Shown piece after piece: positions 53,101-61,037 of a stretch of DNA of 64,000 bases. The notes under the pieces were generated by a model. That model was not told the DNA's origin. It searched no databases and was given only the letters and a program-made list of their open reading frames with translations. The position numbers and the translations under genes are program-made. Source of the stretch: Streptomyces broussonetiae (lineage in GTDB: Bacteria; Actinomycetota; Actinomycetes; Streptomycetales; Streptomycetaceae); the NCBI RefSeq assembly GCF_009796285.1, contig NZ_CP047020.1, forward strand, positions 9,052,001 to 9,116,000. The letters run 5' to 3'. Numbering within the stretch: position 1 is the stretch's first letter; each line of letters opens with the position of its first letter.

Positions 53101-53299
53101 GCACGTGCACAGGAGTTTGGATATCCGTGCAGCCGACTCGGCCCTGTTCTCCCGAAGCTACGGTGAAGTGCCAAGTAGCTCTCCGTAATCAGAGTGACGC
53201 TCGGTCAGGGAGAGCGAAAGCGGGGGCCGGGGACTTCGCCGGTCTGGAGGGCAGCGAATTCGGCGTGGACCTCTGGCATTTCCAGGTTCTCAAGCCTTG

Positions 53300-53776
53300 T
53301 CAGAACCGGCGGATGGGCAGGATGTCAGCGGGGCGGTCCTCCCGCTGTTCCGGGACGGGAGCCAGGGGCGTCCTGCTGGCCGTGCTCAGCTCGCGGCGGA
53401 GCCGCTGGAGCTCGTCGTCCTTGGCGGCCAGGACGGACAGGAGGAGTCGGTGACGCTCTTTGAGCTGGTTGAACTCGGTGTGGATGCGGGCGAGTTTGCT
53501 GGTGAGCCGCTGGTTGAGTTCACGCAGCCGGGCGATGCGGGTCTCACGTGGATCGGGCTGCTGGCCTACTGCCCAAGCGGCCGCCCGCCGCTTCTCGAAC
53601 TCGTCCTTGAGATAGCCCCAGGTGCGGTAGAGGGACGCCCGGGAGATGCCGGCCTCACGGGCGAGCGTCTTGACGTCGCAGGCCCCGCCGGGCGGGATCT
53701 GCCCGGTCAGCAGCCGGTCGATGGCGGCACGGATCCGCCGCTCGACCTGATCACGCTGTTCGGCGCTGAGTGCCAT
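53300..53776 (-). CDS. HTH plus coiled-coil protein associated with the recombinase
   Basis: A 158-residue protein: a helix-turn-helix (VKTLAREAGISRASLYRTWG) followed by a long coiled coil (IARLRELNQRLTSKLARIHT through DELQRLRREL). Its layout matches the DUF6262/TnpC-like partners of large Streptomyces tyrosine recombinases. ATG 53776 is used, but the frame is open upstream into the recombinase's displaced C-terminus, so a fusion product is possible. Confidence 0.75.
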   Translation of the reverse strand: MALSAEQRDQVERRIRAAIDRLLTGQIPPGGACDVKTLAREAGISRASLYRTWGYLKDEFEKRRAAAWAVGQQPDPRETRIARLRELNQRLTSKLARIHTEFNQLKERHRLLLSVLAAKDDELQRLRRELSTASRTPLAPVPEQREDRPADILPIRRF

Positions 53777-54050
53777 GTCATCCGGCCTTTCCCGCTGCTT
53801 CGTCGTCTCTTCAAAGACGCGCACCGAGCGTTCGTGCTCGGCTCGCAGACGCTTCTTCTCCCCGGCCGGGACGCGGGGGTTGGCCAGCAGGACGGCGCCG
53901 TTGTCGGCCGAGGTCTGCCAGACAGGACGGTGAACGAGGTGGTGGGTTGCCTGCGGGCAGCGGGAGCTGTCACACAGCCCGGTCAGAGGAGCTGCCGCGG
54001 ACCTGGTGCCGCTGAGTTTGAGACACAGCGCCTTCTGGCCGTCCGGGCGG
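53777..54050 (-). pseudogene. Displaced C-terminal segment of the recombinase
   Basis: In a different frame from the recombinase, the minus strand reads DGQKALCLKLSGT, TGLCDSSRCPQATHHLVHRP and EKKRLRAEHERSVRVFEE, which resembles the cysteine-containing C-terminal end of this recombinase family. It shows that the ancestral protein continued past its present stop and was broken by a deletion and frameshift around 54050-54090. Confidence 0.65.
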
Positions 54051-56166
54051 CGCCCAGGCCGTCTTCCACCATGAGTGGAAGACGGAGGTATCCCTCGCTG
54101 GTGGCCACCTGGAGGTGCTTGAAGTGGACCTTGGTGGCCAGCAGGCCACCGGGGCGGGCGGCCATCTCGACAGACAGCGTCCGCCGCAGGCGGCGTGGGT
54201 GCACCGGTTCGTCGGGGATCGGGTCCAGGCCCATGCGGCGCCCGGCGGCCGAGGCGACCCACTGCCGCAGCCAGGTCATGGCCCCGTTGGACTCGAAGCC
54301 GTTGAACGGGCCGAACAACGGCTTCCCGGGCCGGGCGTCGGTGAGCTGCTCGGCCAGGGCGATGACGCGCACGACTTCCTCGATGACCACCCACGCGTCC
54401 ATCTCGCCGCCCCAGAGCCGACCTTTGACGACCTTGCTGACCAGCCGGTGCCGGGCCAGACCGGTGCCGTCGGCGTCGTCCGTGCGACGGCAGCCGACCG
54501 TCAGCTCCATCAGCTCGCTGGACCGCATCCCGGTCAGCGCGGACGTGGCGACCGTGCAGGCGTGCCTGGCGACCCGGATCAGAGAGTCGACGCCCGTGTT
54601 CGACAAAGGCAATGACCACGGGATCAGCTCGCCGGTGTCAGCCCGCGGGGCATCGGGTGCGTTGCGACACCACACGTATTCGGTGCCGACCGCGGCGACC
54701 GCCTCTTCCAGCAGCGTACGGGCCTGAACCAGGAGAGCCTTGCTGATGTCGCGGTGCCCGGTCGGCCGCAGCAGCTGCTGGAAGTTGACGTCCAGCAGCG
54801 GATCTTTGGGATCCCATCCGGACCGGAGGCGTTTTGTCACCTGCCCGCCCTCCAGCCGCGGGAGCGGCTGGTCCGTCCGCAAGTGCGCGTCGACGAGGGA
54901 GGCCAGCCGTTCGGCGTCCCGCAGATTCCGGGACCAGTCGACGTTCCGCCGGGCCTCGCGCTCGGCCTGCAACGTCGTGCGCAGGGGCACGATGTGTGGT
55001 CCGAGGACATCGACCAGGTGCAAGTACGCCGTCAGCAGCGGCCGCAGCACATCGTCGTCCAAGGGTTTGGTCTTGATCACCACTTGAGGCCGGGCCGGCG
55101 CCCCGCTGACGACGCGGGGCGATCGCTTGCCCCAGGGCCGAAACCCGGGCCGGTGCCGGTCGGCGGACAGCAGCTCGGCCTCTGGCGAGTGGTTCGGGTC
55201 GATGGTCGCCCGCGGCGACCACTGCCGCTGGCCGCGCTGCGCGATGAACGTCGTCCGCAGCCGCCGGCGGTCGATGCGCAACAGCTGGCCGTCGTCCCCG
55301 CGCAGATCGTGGGCTTTGACCCACGCGCGCATCATGTACTCCTCGAAGGCCGCGCGGGCCAGCTTGCCCTGCCGCGTCACGAGCCACACATGCTCGGCCA
55401 GCTCGGCCGGGGCATGCCTGCGCAGCTGGGCACCGTGCCGCAACCACTGCTCCAGCAGCCGCGACGCCCGCAGCGACAACACCAGACTCTCCTCCGCTGT
55501 GCGGCCCTTGGTGTAGGACAGCAGCGTCGCCTGCCTTCCGGCCCAGCGGACCCCGGGCATGGCCAGGCCGTAGCGGAACAGAACGGCGAAGTCCGACTCC
55601 AGATACTGCACCTTCACGTGCGGCTTCGGCCGCCGCAGCCGGGCCCGGTTGTGCCGGGTCTCCACCAGCCGGCCCTGCTCCATCCGCTTGCCGGTGGTCA
55701 CCGTGAAAGGCACCGCCGCGGCCAGGCCCTCGCTCTCGGCCCAGTCGTAGAACCGGCTCAGCGCGGTGACCTGCAACTCCCCCGACGCAGGCTCCAGCCG
55801 CTCGTCCAACGGCCCTGACAGGCGACGGTCCGCGTACGTACCGAGTGCGGCCACCAGCTCCTGCCTCGTACCGAACACTGCGACACGGTGCCGCCGCAGA
55901 TGCATCAGCCAGTCCCGGGCCGCCAGCGCGTACGCCCGCCACGAATTCGGCGACGGCGCCCCGCTCGACGGCAGCGTACGAAGCCAGGCGTTCACCGCCC
56001 GTGTCGCCCGCGGGCCGCTCTCGTCCTCGAACAGGAAGTCGTCGTCGAACAGCACCGGCATCCGCTCGGGGATCAACGGCTCGCCATCGAGCCCCCAGGA
56101 CTGCCAGCCCTCGGCAGGCCGGGACGGTAGCTCCGCGACATGACCCTCATCAACTGCTAACCCCAT
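53983..56166 (-). CDS. Large tyrosine recombinase, C-terminally damaged
   Basis: A 727-residue site-specific recombinase. An N-terminal SAM-like core-binding region (NSWRAYALAARDWLMHLRRH, LSRFYDWAESEG) precedes a long insertion. The catalytic domain has Arg548 (TGMRSSEL), His656/Arg659 (HPRRLRRT), His684 (HFKH) and nucleophile Tyr693 (ATSEGY). Right after the tyrosine the sequence becomes foreign and stops, while the missing tail is found out of frame downstream; about 80-100 residues seem to have been deleted. It is therefore probably inactive or impaired. It presumably moved the 6.4-kb island. Confidence 0.82.
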   Translation of the reverse strand: MGLAVDEGHVAELPSRPAEGWQSWGLDGEPLIPERMPVLFDDDFLFEDESGPRATRAVNAWLRTLPSSGAPSPNSWRAYALAARDWLMHLRRHRVAVFGTRQELVAALGTYADRRLSGPLDERLEPASGELQVTALSRFYDWAESEGLAAAVPFTVTTGKRMEQGRLVETRHNRARLRRPKPHVKVQYLESDFAVLFRYGLAMPGVRWAGRQATLLSYTKGRTAEESLVLSLRASRLLEQWLRHGAQLRRHAPAELAEHVWLVTRQGKLARAAFEEYMMRAWVKAHDLRGDDGQLLRIDRRRLRTTFIAQRGQRQWSPRATIDPNHSPEAELLSADRHRPGFRPWGKRSPRVVSGAPARPQVVIKTKPLDDDVLRPLLTAYLHLVDVLGPHIVPLRTTLQAEREARRNVDWSRNLRDAERLASLVDAHLRTDQPLPRLEGGQVTKRLRSGWDPKDPLLDVNFQQLLRPTGHRDISKALLVQARTLLEEAVAAVGTEYVWCRNAPDAPRADTGELIPWSLPLSNTGVDSLIRVARHACTVATSALTGMRSSELMELTVGCRRTDDADGTGLARHRLVSKVVKGRLWGGEMDAWVVIEEVVRVIALAEQLTDARPGKPLFGPFNGFESNGAMTWLRQWVASAAGRRMGLDPIPDEPVHPRRLRRTLSVEMAARPGGLLATKVHFKHLQVATSEGYLRLPLMVEDGLGAARTARRRCVSNSAAPGPRQLL

Positions 56167-56172
56167 GCCCGA

Positions 56173-56352
56173 TCAACGGGAGTTGAGGAATGTGAGACAC
56201 GCCAAGAAAGCAGCGACAAACTTGATCCAGGCGTCCTGGACCGCGTCCTCGGCATTGGCCGCGCTACCGAGGAGACGGTAGGCCACGGAGAACAGGAGCG
56301 GCCGGTGCGCATGGAAGATCCGCTGGTCGGCGTGGACGGCCGGGTCGGTCAC
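56173..56352 (-). pseudogene. ECF41 (SigJ-like) sigma factor, 5' fragment
   Basis: From GTG 56352 (GGAGGG upstream) it reads ADQRIFHAHRPLLFSVAYRL then LGSAANAEDAVQDAWIKF, the start of a sigma-70 region 2, and then turns into foreign sequence ending at a stop at 56173. It is the missing beginning of the sigma gene whose remainder lies at 48899-49778, same strand. Confidence 0.85.
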
Positions 56353-56665
56353 TTTGCCCTCCGGACCCGGGTGAAGCGGCCCCGCGGGGCCAGATCGTGC
56401 CCGAGGCCGGCATCTTCTTCATACGGCCGTACGTCGGCCAGGGGGAGGCGGTCACCGTCTCCTTGTACCGGACCGCGATGCCGCCGGTCAGGCAGATCCG
56501 GCGCGGGCTGTCGTCGGGCCGCGTGAACTGCACCATGGCGTCACCGGGTCCCAGGCTCACCGGCGTGCGGTAGTAACCGAAGCGGAACGGCGGCTGCCAG
56601 CGGCGACACCCGCGTACCGCTCGTCCACAGGACCGCGTCGGCGACGATGCCTTCCAGTCCGGATG
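56353..56665 (-). pseudogene. Decayed NAD(P)/FAD oxidoreductase (NDH-2-like) C-terminus
   Basis: Fragments in two minus-strand frames read LEGIVADAVLWTSGTRVSPL and, after a frameshift, GPGDAMVQFTRPDDSPRRIC then GGIAVRYKETVTASP. Both fit the C-terminal half of NDH-2-like flavoprotein oxidoreductases, which are known neighbours of ECF41 sigma genes. The N-terminal FAD domain is missing. Confidence 0.6.
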
Positions 56666-56667
56666 TG

Positions 56668-57684
56668 TCACCGACTCTGAGTTCCTGTCACACGCGGATG
56701 GTGGTCCAGCCAGGTGCCGACCACGCGGTACGCGTGCGCTCGGACTGTGGGCCGGGAGAGGAAGATGTCATGGCGGGCGCCGGGTATCGGGACGACCGTG
56801 GTCTCGTCGCCCAGGCAGCCGGCCCAGCGGGCGATGTGCGTGACGTCGAGGATCAGGTCGGCGCGGTCGCTCAACTCCGAGTATCGGCTGGAGAAATGGC
56901 TCCGGTCGGAACGCAGGATCAGCGAGGGCACGCCGATGTCCAGCCCCTGGTGCAGGGCGGCATGGGCGCGACGGACGGCGTTGAGCCAGCCGACGGTGAC
57001 CGGGAAGCCCGCGAGCGGCTTGAGGTCGAGGTCGAACTCCCACTCGCCGCCACGGCTCTGGTGCAGCGTGTCGCCGTAGACGCCGGTGGGGACGGCGAGC
57101 GGGCGCATCGGGGCCGCCTTGGCGGCCACACGCAGCACCTGGGTGAGCAGGCCCCGTCGCGTCCTGCTGCCCTGAAGATCGAACCAGGGGCTGTTGAGCA
57201 CCAGACCGGCAACCGGCTCGGTCCGGCCGGCCGCGCGGCGCCGGTCGAGCCACAGCGGCAGGATCAGGCCGCCGGTGGAGTGGGCGACCAGGAGAACGGG
57301 CAGGCCAGGGTGCTCCTGTACGACCGCTTCCAGCGCGAGGTCGAGTTCCCGGTCGTACAGGGCGAGGTCGCTGACGTAGTGCGCGGTCTGTCCGGGGCGG
57401 CGGGCGCGGCCGCACTTGCGCAGGTCGAGGGCGTAGAAGGCGAGCCCGCGCGCGGCGAAGAAGTCGGCCAGATCGGTCTGGAAGAAGTAGTCGGAGAAAC
57501 CGTGGACATACAGGACGGCTCCCCGCACGGGGACCGGGCCGCCGTCCTCGCTGCCCTCACCGTCCGGATCCCGGCGGACCAGTACCGCGGCGGCGGCGCC
57601 CTCGCCGTCGGGATCCGTGCCGAGTTCGAAGGTGTGCCGGCGGTAGCCCTCCAGCAGGTCGGGCTTCCAGTCCAGTGCGGGCAT
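56668..57684 (-). CDS. Alpha/beta hydrolase (serine aminopeptidase S33 / monoacylglycerol-lipase type)
   Basis: A 338-residue cytoplasmic hydrolase: GAVLYVHGFSDYFFQTDLAD (oxyanion region), ALDLRKCGRA, nucleophile elbow VAHSTGGLIL, Asp in LRSDRSHFSS and His in IPGARHDIFLS. It resembles lysophospholipase/monoacylglycerol lipases. It lies 109 bases after the flavin monooxygenase on the same strand; a Baeyer-Villiger enzyme makes esters or lactones that such a hydrolase could open. Confidence 0.86.
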   Translation of the reverse strand: MPALDWKPDLLEGYRRHTFELGTDPDGEGAAAAVLVRRDPDGEGSEDGGPVPVRGAVLYVHGFSDYFFQTDLADFFAARGLAFYALDLRKCGRARRPGQTAHYVSDLALYDRELDLALEAVVQEHPGLPVLLVAHSTGGLILPLWLDRRRAAGRTEPVAGLVLNSPWFDLQGSRTRRGLLTQVLRVAAKAAPMRPLAVPTGVYGDTLHQSRGGEWEFDLDLKPLAGFPVTVGWLNAVRRAHAALHQGLDIGVPSLILRSDRSHFSSRYSELSDRADLILDVTHIARWAGCLGDETTVVPIPGARHDIFLSRPTVRAHAYRVVGTWLDHHPRVTGTQSR

Positions 57685-57793
57685 CCGGATCTCCGTGGGT
57701 CATGGGGTGGCCAGGCGCGATGCCGCTCACCGCGCCGGTGACGAGCGCGGTGGCGGCGGGGGCGAAGGTGCAGGCGGCTCTATGCCACGCCGG

Positions 57794-59317
57794 TCACACC
57801 GCGGTCGGTGCCGTGGTGGTGGAGTGCGCGGACCGGGCCGCGGGGCTGGGGGTCAGTCGCAGCTCCGGATCGTCCACCGGAAGCTTGCGCAGCAGCTTGA
57901 CGTCCCCGGTGTACTGCAAGGAGGTCAGCCACGGTGCGCGGTTGCCCTGCCGGGGCAGCCGGTCCATGGCGCGGCGGATGTACCCGGCCTGGAAGTCGAG
58001 GAACGGGCGCAGCGGCATGTCCGCTTCGGCGACCACCGGGCAGGCGATGTCGAACCCGCCCTCGTCCATACGTGTCAGCAAGCGGCAGAAGTGCTCGCAC
58101 AGCAGGCCGACCTTCAGTGTCCAGGAGGCGTTGGTGTAGCCGATCGTGTAGGCGAAGTTCGGCACCCCGGAGAGCATCATCCCCTTGTAGGCGACCGTGT
58201 CGCCGAGTTCCACGGGCCGGCCGTCGACGTTCAGCGTGATCCCACCCATGGCCTGGACGTTGAGGCCGGTGGCGGTGACCACGATGTCCGCGGCCAGCTC
58301 GCGGCCCGAGGCCAGACGCAGGCCGGTCTCGGTGAAAGTCTCGATGCTGTCGGTCACCATCGAGGCGGCGCCGCGCCGGATCGCACGGAAGAAGTCGCCG
58401 TCGGGCGCGGCGCACAGCCGCTGGTCCCACGGGTCGTAGGGCGGGTTGAAGTGTTCGTCGACGGGATATCCCGCGGGCAGCGCCTTGATGTTGACACGCC
58501 GGATGATCCGCCGTGCCGTCTTGGGGAACCGCCGGCACAGGCCCCAGACAGCGGCCTGCCGCAGGATGTTCTTGTGCCGGGCCAGTGCGTGGCCGCGTTC
58601 CTCGCCGAAGACCGCCTTGAGACCGTCGGCGATCCTGTCCCCGGCGGGCACCGGCAGGATGTAGCTCGGTGTGCGCTGGAGCATGACGACGTGCCCGGCG
58701 GTCTCGGCGAGCGCCGGTACGAGGGTGACCGCGGTGGCGCCGCTGCCGATGACGACGACGCGCTTGCCCGAGTGGTCGAGGTCCTCCGGCCAGTGCTGTG
58801 GGTGGACGATCCGACCGCGGAACCGCTCGCGCCCGGCGAAGTGCGGAGCGAAGCCCTCGTCGTAGCGGTAGTAGCCGGCGGCGCAGAACAGCCAGGAGCA
58901 GGTGAGGGTGGACCGCTCCCCGGTGTCGGACCGTTCGACCACGACGGTCCACCGGGCCTGCTCCGAGGACCAGTCGGCGCTGAGCACCCTGGTGTGGAAC
59001 CGGATGTGCCGGTCGATGCCGTACTCCGTCGCGGTCTCGCGGAGGTACGCCAGGATCTTGCCGCCGTCGGCGATCGCGTCCTCGTCGCGCCAGGGCTTGA
59101 AGGCATAGCCGAAGGTGTGCAGGTCGGAGTCGGAGCGGATGCCGGGGTAACGGAACAGGTCCCAGGTGCCGCCCAGGGTCCCGCGTGACTCGAGGATCGC
59201 GTAGCTGCGTCCCGGATGGTCGCGCTGGAGGTAGTGGGCGGCACCGATCCCGGAGATCCCGGCGCCCACGATCAGCACGTCGAGCGCGGTGGGGGCGACG
59301 GAGGCGTTCGAAGACAT
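57794..59317 (-). CDS. Flavin-binding Baeyer-Villiger-type monooxygenase
   Basis: A 507-residue flavoprotein: FAD motif IVGAGISGIGAAHYLQ, GTWDLFRYPGIRSDSDLHTF, the monooxygenase fingerprint FRGRIVHPQHWPED (F-x-G-x-x-x-H-x-x-x-W) and NADP motif VIGSGATAVTLVPAL. It inserts one O2 atom into ketones or heteroatoms using NADPH. In this family FRYPGIRSDSDLHT proteins often act on steroids or long-chain ketones. It is divergent from a PucR-type regulator and followed by an alpha/beta hydrolase, a plausible ketone-to-ester-to-acid route. Confidence 0.92.
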   Translation of the reverse strand: MSSNASVAPTALDVLIVGAGISGIGAAHYLQRDHPGRSYAILESRGTLGGTWDLFRYPGIRSDSDLHTFGYAFKPWRDEDAIADGGKILAYLRETATEYGIDRHIRFHTRVLSADWSSEQARWTVVVERSDTGERSTLTCSWLFCAAGYYRYDEGFAPHFAGRERFRGRIVHPQHWPEDLDHSGKRVVVIGSGATAVTLVPALAETAGHVVMLQRTPSYILPVPAGDRIADGLKAVFGEERGHALARHKNILRQAAVWGLCRRFPKTARRIIRRVNIKALPAGYPVDEHFNPPYDPWDQRLCAAPDGDFFRAIRRGAASMVTDSIETFTETGLRLASGRELAADIVVTATGLNVQAMGGITLNVDGRPVELGDTVAYKGMMLSGVPNFAYTIGYTNASWTLKVGLLCEHFCRLLTRMDEGGFDIACPVVAEADMPLRPFLDFQAGYIRRAMDRLPRQGNRAPWLTSLQYTGDVKLLRKLPVDDPELRLTPSPAARSAHSTTTAPTAV

Positions 59318-59459
59318 GGGGTCAGCTCCCGGGCGTAGCAGGACATGGGCCGGACCGTGGTCATTCTCCGGCCCTCAAGGGCACGCCTGCCAGATGCAGA
59401 GTGCACCGGATTTGGCGCTGCGTGGAGCACAATGTCCTGCATACGGGTACGCTGCCGAG

Positions 59460-60677
59460 GTGTCCTGGGAGCCGCCGTCGCCGCGTGTGTGCGAACTGAT
59501 CCGGCAGGGAGCGCGCAGAGCGCTCGACCCTCCGCAGGACTGGCTGCGCGAGCTGGACGAGGCGACCCTCTCGGGTCCGCAGCGCGTCCACATCAGCGAA
59601 GACCCGGTACTCGCCGCCGCAACCCGCCGCGCCAACCGGTCGAATCTGCTCTTCTGGGCCTCCGCCAACATCGACCGTCCCGGTGCTCGGGTCCCGCCGA
59701 ACGTCGGCGACGTCCCGGTGGCCGTCGCCCGCGACCTTGTGCGCCGCGGGCTCAACGAGAGCGCCCTGGACGCCTACCGGGCCGGTCAGGGCGTCGCCAT
59801 CCGACGGTGGATCGGGATCTGTCTCTCCCTCACCGCCGACGTCGACGAACTGCGCGAACTCCTGGACGTCTCCTGTCGTTCGATCACGACCTTCGTCGAC
59901 GACACCATCGCGGCCGTCACCGAGCTGATCGCCCGGCAACGCGACGAACTCGCCCAGGGCACCCACGCAGAACGGCGGGAAACCGTCGGTCTGCTGCTGT
60001 ACGGGGCCCCGATCCCGCCGGCCCGGGCGGAGCAGCGCCTCGGCTACCGGCTGACGGGCCGTCATACCGCGGCCATCGTCTGGAGCGAGGAGGCGCACGC
60101 CGATCCCGCCGCTCTCGCCCGGGTCACCGATCTGGTCGCGGCCAGTGCCGCAGATCCCCAGCCGCTCACCGTGCTCGCCGCAGACGCGACCCGCTGGATG
60201 TGGCTGCACGGCCACCCCGACCGGGTCTCACTGCGCGACGAACTCGCCGCCGAGCCGAGCGTGCGGGTCGCGGTCGGCTCGAGCGGCGAGGACCTGGCGG
60301 GTTTCCGGCGCAGCCACATCGACGCCCTCACCGCCCAGCGGATGCTCGCCCGCCTCGCCTCACCCCAGCAACTGGCCACTCACGACGAGGTGGAACTGGT
60401 CGCCCTGGCCACCTCCGACGTGGAGGCCGCCGACGGCTTCGTCCGGCGTGTCCTCGGTGAACTCGCCCACGCCGAACCGGAGATCCGCGAGGCGGCCCGG
60501 GTCTTCATCGCCGCCCAGTGCAACGCCTCGCACGCGGCCGACCGTCTCTACATCCACCGCAACACTCTGCTACGACGCCTCGCCCAAGCCGGCCGGTTGC
60601 TGCCCCGCCCACTCGCCGAAGACGTCGTCGGCGTCGGTACCGCGCTGGAGATCCTGCGCTGGCGCGGGGCGGGCTGA
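59460..60677 (+). CDS. PucR/CdaR-type transcriptional regulator
   Basis: A 405-residue regulator. The N-terminal ~170 residues are helical (RsbRD-like), a middle GGDEF-like degenerate domain follows (RLGYRLTGRHTAAIVW), and the C-terminal HTH reads ARVFIAAQCNASHAADRLYI then HRNTLLRRLAQAGRLL, the PucR signature. It probably activates the divergent monooxygenase-hydrolase pair in response to substrate. GTG 59460 is chosen for gap structure and the protein start SWEPPSPRV; there is only a weak GAGG immediately before it. Confidence 0.88.
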   Translation: MSWEPPSPRVCELIRQGARRALDPPQDWLRELDEATLSGPQRVHISEDPVLAAATRRANRSNLLFWASANIDRPGARVPPNVGDVPVAVARDLVRRGLNESALDAYRAGQGVAIRRWIGICLSLTADVDELRELLDVSCRSITTFVDDTIAAVTELIARQRDELAQGTHAERRETVGLLLYGAPIPPARAEQRLGYRLTGRHTAAIVWSEEAHADPAALARVTDLVAASAADPQPLTVLAADATRWMWLHGHPDRVSLRDELAAEPSVRVAVGSSGEDLAGFRRSHIDALTAQRMLARLASPQQLATHDEVELVALATSDVEAADGFVRRVLGELAHAEPEIREAARVFIAAQCNASHAADRLYIHRNTLLRRLAQAGRLLPRPLAEDVVGVGTALEILRWRGAG

Positions 60678-60755
60678 AGCGGGGGAGGACGGCGAAAGGT
60701 CGGGCGACAGGGGATGTGCCCTCGCATAGCGTGACCGCGCTGATGATCTTACGGA

Positions 60756-60903
60756 AGTGTGCGGTGCAGCGAGATGCTGTGCACCTGGGCCCGCGACCAC
60801 CGGATCATCGGGGCCGGGGTGGACATCAGCACGGTGTTCACCGCCTGCGCTTGAGCCCGGGCGCTGGAACTCGGCGGGGTCGACCGGGTCACGTTGTCCG
60901 CTG
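60756..60903 (+). pseudogene. Methyltransferase relic with in-frame stop
   Basis: A forward frame reads MLCTWARDHRIIGAGVDIST then VFTACA, a TGA at 60852, and ARALELGGVDRVTLSAV. This matches motif II and the following helix of class I methyltransferases (WARDHGIxGTGVDIS...ARALELGVADRV). Neither a start nor a complete motif I is present, so it is a remnant. The rest of 60678-61037 shows nothing. Confidence 0.55.
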
Positions 60904-61037
60904 TACGCGCCATGAACGCGAGTACCTGGGCTGGGGCGTGTTCGCGTTCATGTGTCGCTGACCGCAGGGGCCGGGCTCTCCTTGCCGCTCGGCCGGTGAC
61001 TGAGCGGCAAGGAGTGGCTGGACCGTGCGACGACGGT

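Larger units (their letters stand above)
49778..56216. mobile_element. ~6.4 kb insertion splitting the ECF41 sigma gene (decayed recombinase element)
   Basis: The sigma-factor reading frame stops at about 56217 (IKF) and resumes at about 49778 (SAAERSQVADPR), exactly adjacent in the protein. Between lie a large tyrosine recombinase, an HTH/coiled-coil protein, a DUF3307-like protein, a 77-residue gene and a PadR-membrane-hydrolase operon. Junctions share a short similarity (GCGGCGGAC left, GCAGCGAC right), and CGTGTCTC near the left end (49817-49824) is inverted near the right end (56194-56201). The exact att sites are not resolved. Confidence 0.7.
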
